This document shows positions 4,765 to 5,314 of a stretch of 5,314 nt of DNA, one piece after another. The translations under genes were made by a program, and so were the position numbers. The notes below the pieces were generated by a model. That model made no database searches, was not told the origin of the DNA, and saw only the letters and a program-made list of their open reading frames with translations. This DNA is from Syntrophales bacterium. GTDB taxonomy: Bacteria > Desulfobacterota > Syntrophia > Syntrophales > UBA8958. Location of the stretch: contig JALNVY010000175.1 of the NCBI GenBank assembly GCA_023231165.1, forward strand, positions 1-5,314. The letters are read 5' to 3'. The stretch's first letter is position 1, and every line of letters starts with the position of its first letter.

Positions 4765-5314
4765 TCAGAAGCTGTATTCAAATTCCAGGATGATACGATC
4801 GTTTTTTTGCCAGCGGCCGTAGGTGCTGTCGCTTTGCCCCCCGAAGAATTCACCCGCGAGTTTTGAAATCAGGCCATCCCGAAGCTTATACTTTGCCTCC
4901 AGTCTCTGAAACCGTCCGTAATCAATCTGGTTGACCAGAAAATTACAGACGAACTGAAAAGACAATTTATTGTTGTACTCAAAATTTATACGGCTCAGGA
5001 TGTCATTACGGCCGAGGCGCGATTGCTTTGAACTGGACACATAGTTTTCCGCATTCTGAACTCTGGTGATGATTTCATTGGCGTATTCAACGGTTACATC
5101 GATCTTTTCCAGCCATAGCTTCTTGGCGAAGTCATCAAAGGTATAAGTAAAGCCGCCCACGTAATTGAAATAGTCGTCATCCTTCCGGTCGTAACTGAAA
5201 TTATAGACAACCTCTCCATGAAATTCCCAGCTTTCATAGGTTGTGGAAAAACCGGCGGCATAGTCGTCCACCTTGACGACTTCCTTGATGCGCTGGGGTT
5301 GGGTGGTTCCCGGA
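4765..5314 (-). CDS. Outer-membrane beta-barrel protein, C-terminal part (5' end outside window)
   Basis: The frame stays open to the right edge, so the gene is incomplete: 182 residues plus the TGA stop (4765-4767) are visible. An internal GTG at 5271 gives a shorter ORF but has no clear ribosome site, and the frame upstream of it (…QPQRIKEVVK) has no stop. The sequence alternates aromatic and polar residues in strand-like runs, such as WEFHGEVVYNFSY, YVGGFTYTF, ILSRINFEY and LSFQFVCNFL. It ends DRIILEFEYSF, a terminal strand with C-terminal Phe, which is the recognition signal for the BAM outer-membrane assembly machinery. The family is not certain. The tail (Gly/Phe-rich turn, then W-x-KNDRI-L-EYSF) resembles what I recall of DUF1302-type outer-membrane proteins of Deltaproteobacteria, some of which sit beside RND-type transporters. 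No substrate can be proposed. The gene converges with the phosphatase gene across the two palindromic repeats. Confidence 0.72.
   Translation of the reverse strand, partial: PGTTQPQRIKEVVKVDDYAAGFSTTYESWEFHGEVVYNFSYDRKDDDYFNYVGGFTYTFDDFAKKLWLEKIDVTVEYANEIITRVQNAENYVSSSKQSRLGRNDILSRINFEYNNKLSFQFVCNFLVNQIDYGRFQRLEAKYKLRDGLISKLAGEFFGGQSDSTYGRWQKNDRIILEFEYSF

Noticed and set aside
4621..4866. 81-codon rightward ORF
   Set aside because: It is a TTG-started translation through the palindromic repeat and then antisense to the 3' end of the outer-membrane gene. It has no ribosome site or protein-like features.
1..5314. CRISPR array, tRNA or rRNA gene, defence or toxin system
   Set aside because: There are no regularly spaced direct repeats, no cloverleaf or rRNA-like sequence was noticed, and all the genes belong to recognisable core families.

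Overview
The window reads as ordinary chromosomal housekeeping DNA of a Gram-negative bacterium of moderate GC content. The start of a LolC/LolE-type permease, a RodZ-like morphogenesis protein and the aromatic-ended C-terminus of an outer-membrane barrel all require an outer membrane. The lysS-lolC gene order, the protein styles and the palindromic repeats resemble Desulfobacterota (former Deltaproteobacteria, perhaps Syntrophales-like). That assignment is an inference from gene order and recollection, not a search.

Layout, left to right. (1) Minus strand, 1-1586: lysS (class II lysyl-tRNA synthetase), followed 6 nt later by the first 32 codons of lolC, which runs off the left edge. (2) Plus strand, 1746-2165: ssb, divergent from lysS across a 159-nt AT-rich control region. 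(3) Minus strand, 2181-2366: tatA, convergent with ssb and only 15 nt away. (4) 2367-2624: a 258-nt intergenic stretch with a likely tatA promoter, a TATAAT box and a perfect 14-bp palindrome. (5) Minus strand, 2625-3470: a RodZ-like gene (cytoplasmic HTH, one membrane helix, Pro-rich linker, DUF4115-type domain). (6) Plus strand, 3637-4455: an inositol-monophosphatase/SuhB-family gene, divergent from the RodZ-like gene. (7) 4456-4764: a 309-nt non-coding stretch between two convergent genes, holding two palindromic repeat elements of 122 and 125 bp. (8) Minus strand, 4765-5314: the C-terminal part of an outer-membrane beta-barrel protein, cut by the right edge.

The genes belong to separate core processes: translation, lipoprotein export, DNA replication and repair, twin-arginine secretion, cell shape, phosphate-ester hydrolysis and the outer membrane. 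I see no defence locus, mobile-element protein, CRISPR, rRNA or tRNA, and no convincing new protein system. The most interesting structure is non-coding. The two neighbouring palindromic repeats have unrelated terminal inverted repeats but a recognisably similar central hairpin core. They look like members of one superfamily of small dispersed elements, fitted tightly between the stop codons of two converging genes. The second interesting spot is the palindrome directly downstream of a TATAAT box at 2515-2534.
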